64,000 nt of DNA from NCBI GenBank assembly GCA_021234155.1, contig JAJEKV010000403.1, positions 1 through 64,000 of the forward strand. The letters run 5' to 3'. The position numbers and the translations under genes were made by a program. This DNA is from Isoetes taiwanensis. Taxonomy: Eukaryota; Streptophyta; Lycopodiopsida; Isoetales; Isoetaceae. Of the stretch, positions 63,891 to 64,000 are shown in pieces (position 1 is the first letter of the stretch; every line of letters begins with the position of its first letter). A model generated the notes under the pieces. That model saw only the letters and a list, made by a program, of their open reading frames with translations. It did no database searches and was not told where the DNA came from.

Positions 63891-64000
63891 GTAAACACAT
63901 CAACGTAAGTTTCAAAAAAAAAAAAAAAAAAAAACCCGCCCAAACTAGCTTCAGACAAAAGCCATACTAGCATGAGTATCTACCTCGGTCAATCCCTTGG
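63890..64000. other. Window end: intron-like sequence with poly(T/A)
   Basis: A 21-base poly(A) run on the plus strand (63914-63934; pyrimidine-rich on the coding minus strand) precedes the first visible exon acceptor at 63889. The gene continues beyond the window. Confidence 0.4.

Overview
This is nuclear DNA from a land plant with a repeat-rich genome. The evidence is two related Ty3/gypsy chromodomain elements, tRNA-iMet primer-binding sites (one gypsy, one copia), plant-type L1 LINEs, GT-AG introns, telo-box promoters and a plant-like CWC22 splicing-factor copy. The species cannot be fixed from sequence; a fern, gymnosperm or other large-genome plant would fit. No organellar, rRNA or confident tRNA gene was seen.

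Layout. 1-9665: 3' part of a decayed Ty3/gypsy chromovirus (element 1) ending in a 1.7-kb LTR. 9.67-12.77 kb: decayed LINE. 13.1-14.7 kb: LINE scrap and a Ty1/copia LTR end, primer site and gag remnant. 14.75-29 kb: mostly intergenic, holding a small secreted Gly/His-rich protein gene (16.1-16.4 kb, minus, with TATA box), a foldback element (17.5-17.9 kb), a truncated LINE with 15-bp target duplications (20.6-20.9 kb), a SINE-like pol III head (21.4-21.5 kb), an unknown minus-strand gene fragment (24.0-24.7 kb), a hairpin satellite (25.8-26.4 kb) and a long polypyrimidine tract (28.5-28.8 kb). 29.8-32.25 kb: intronless broken CWC22 copy, split by a 642-bp transposon with a perfect 9-bp target duplication. 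34.9-38.3 kb: tandem and inverted duplications. 38.8-41.4 kb: decayed LINE, minus strand. 41630-54696: complete 13.07-kb Ty3/gypsy chromovirus (element 2) with both LTRs, PBS, PPT and 5-bp target duplication TCTAC. 54.85-57.8 kb: decayed DDE-transposase-like gene. 59.8-60.1 kb: small intact ORF. 60.5-63.9 kb: minus-strand multi-exon gene(s), one with a Ulp1/C48-like protease triad.

Most striking result: between the 5' LTR and gag, element 2 carries a histone H3 gene. It begins with an H3-tail start (MARTKQT-Y-RK-TG), continues through a long basic Gly/Arg-rich tail with an AT-hook-like GRPKK, and ends in a recognisable histone fold whose last 26 codons, in one open frame, match the H3 C-terminus. 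A chromodomain retroelement that also carries its own H3 (or CENH3-like H3) is the main candidate for an undescribed system. A second, unrelated small ORF at 59.8 kb also begins with an H3-tail-like motif.

Reading frames in both gypsy elements and in the satellite are broken by many 1-2 nt indels clustered at C/G-rich sites, while A/T-rich stretches of the two LTRs are identical. That pattern may partly reflect consensus errors at methylated cytosines rather than decay, so the broken status of element 2, including its H3 gene, is provisional.
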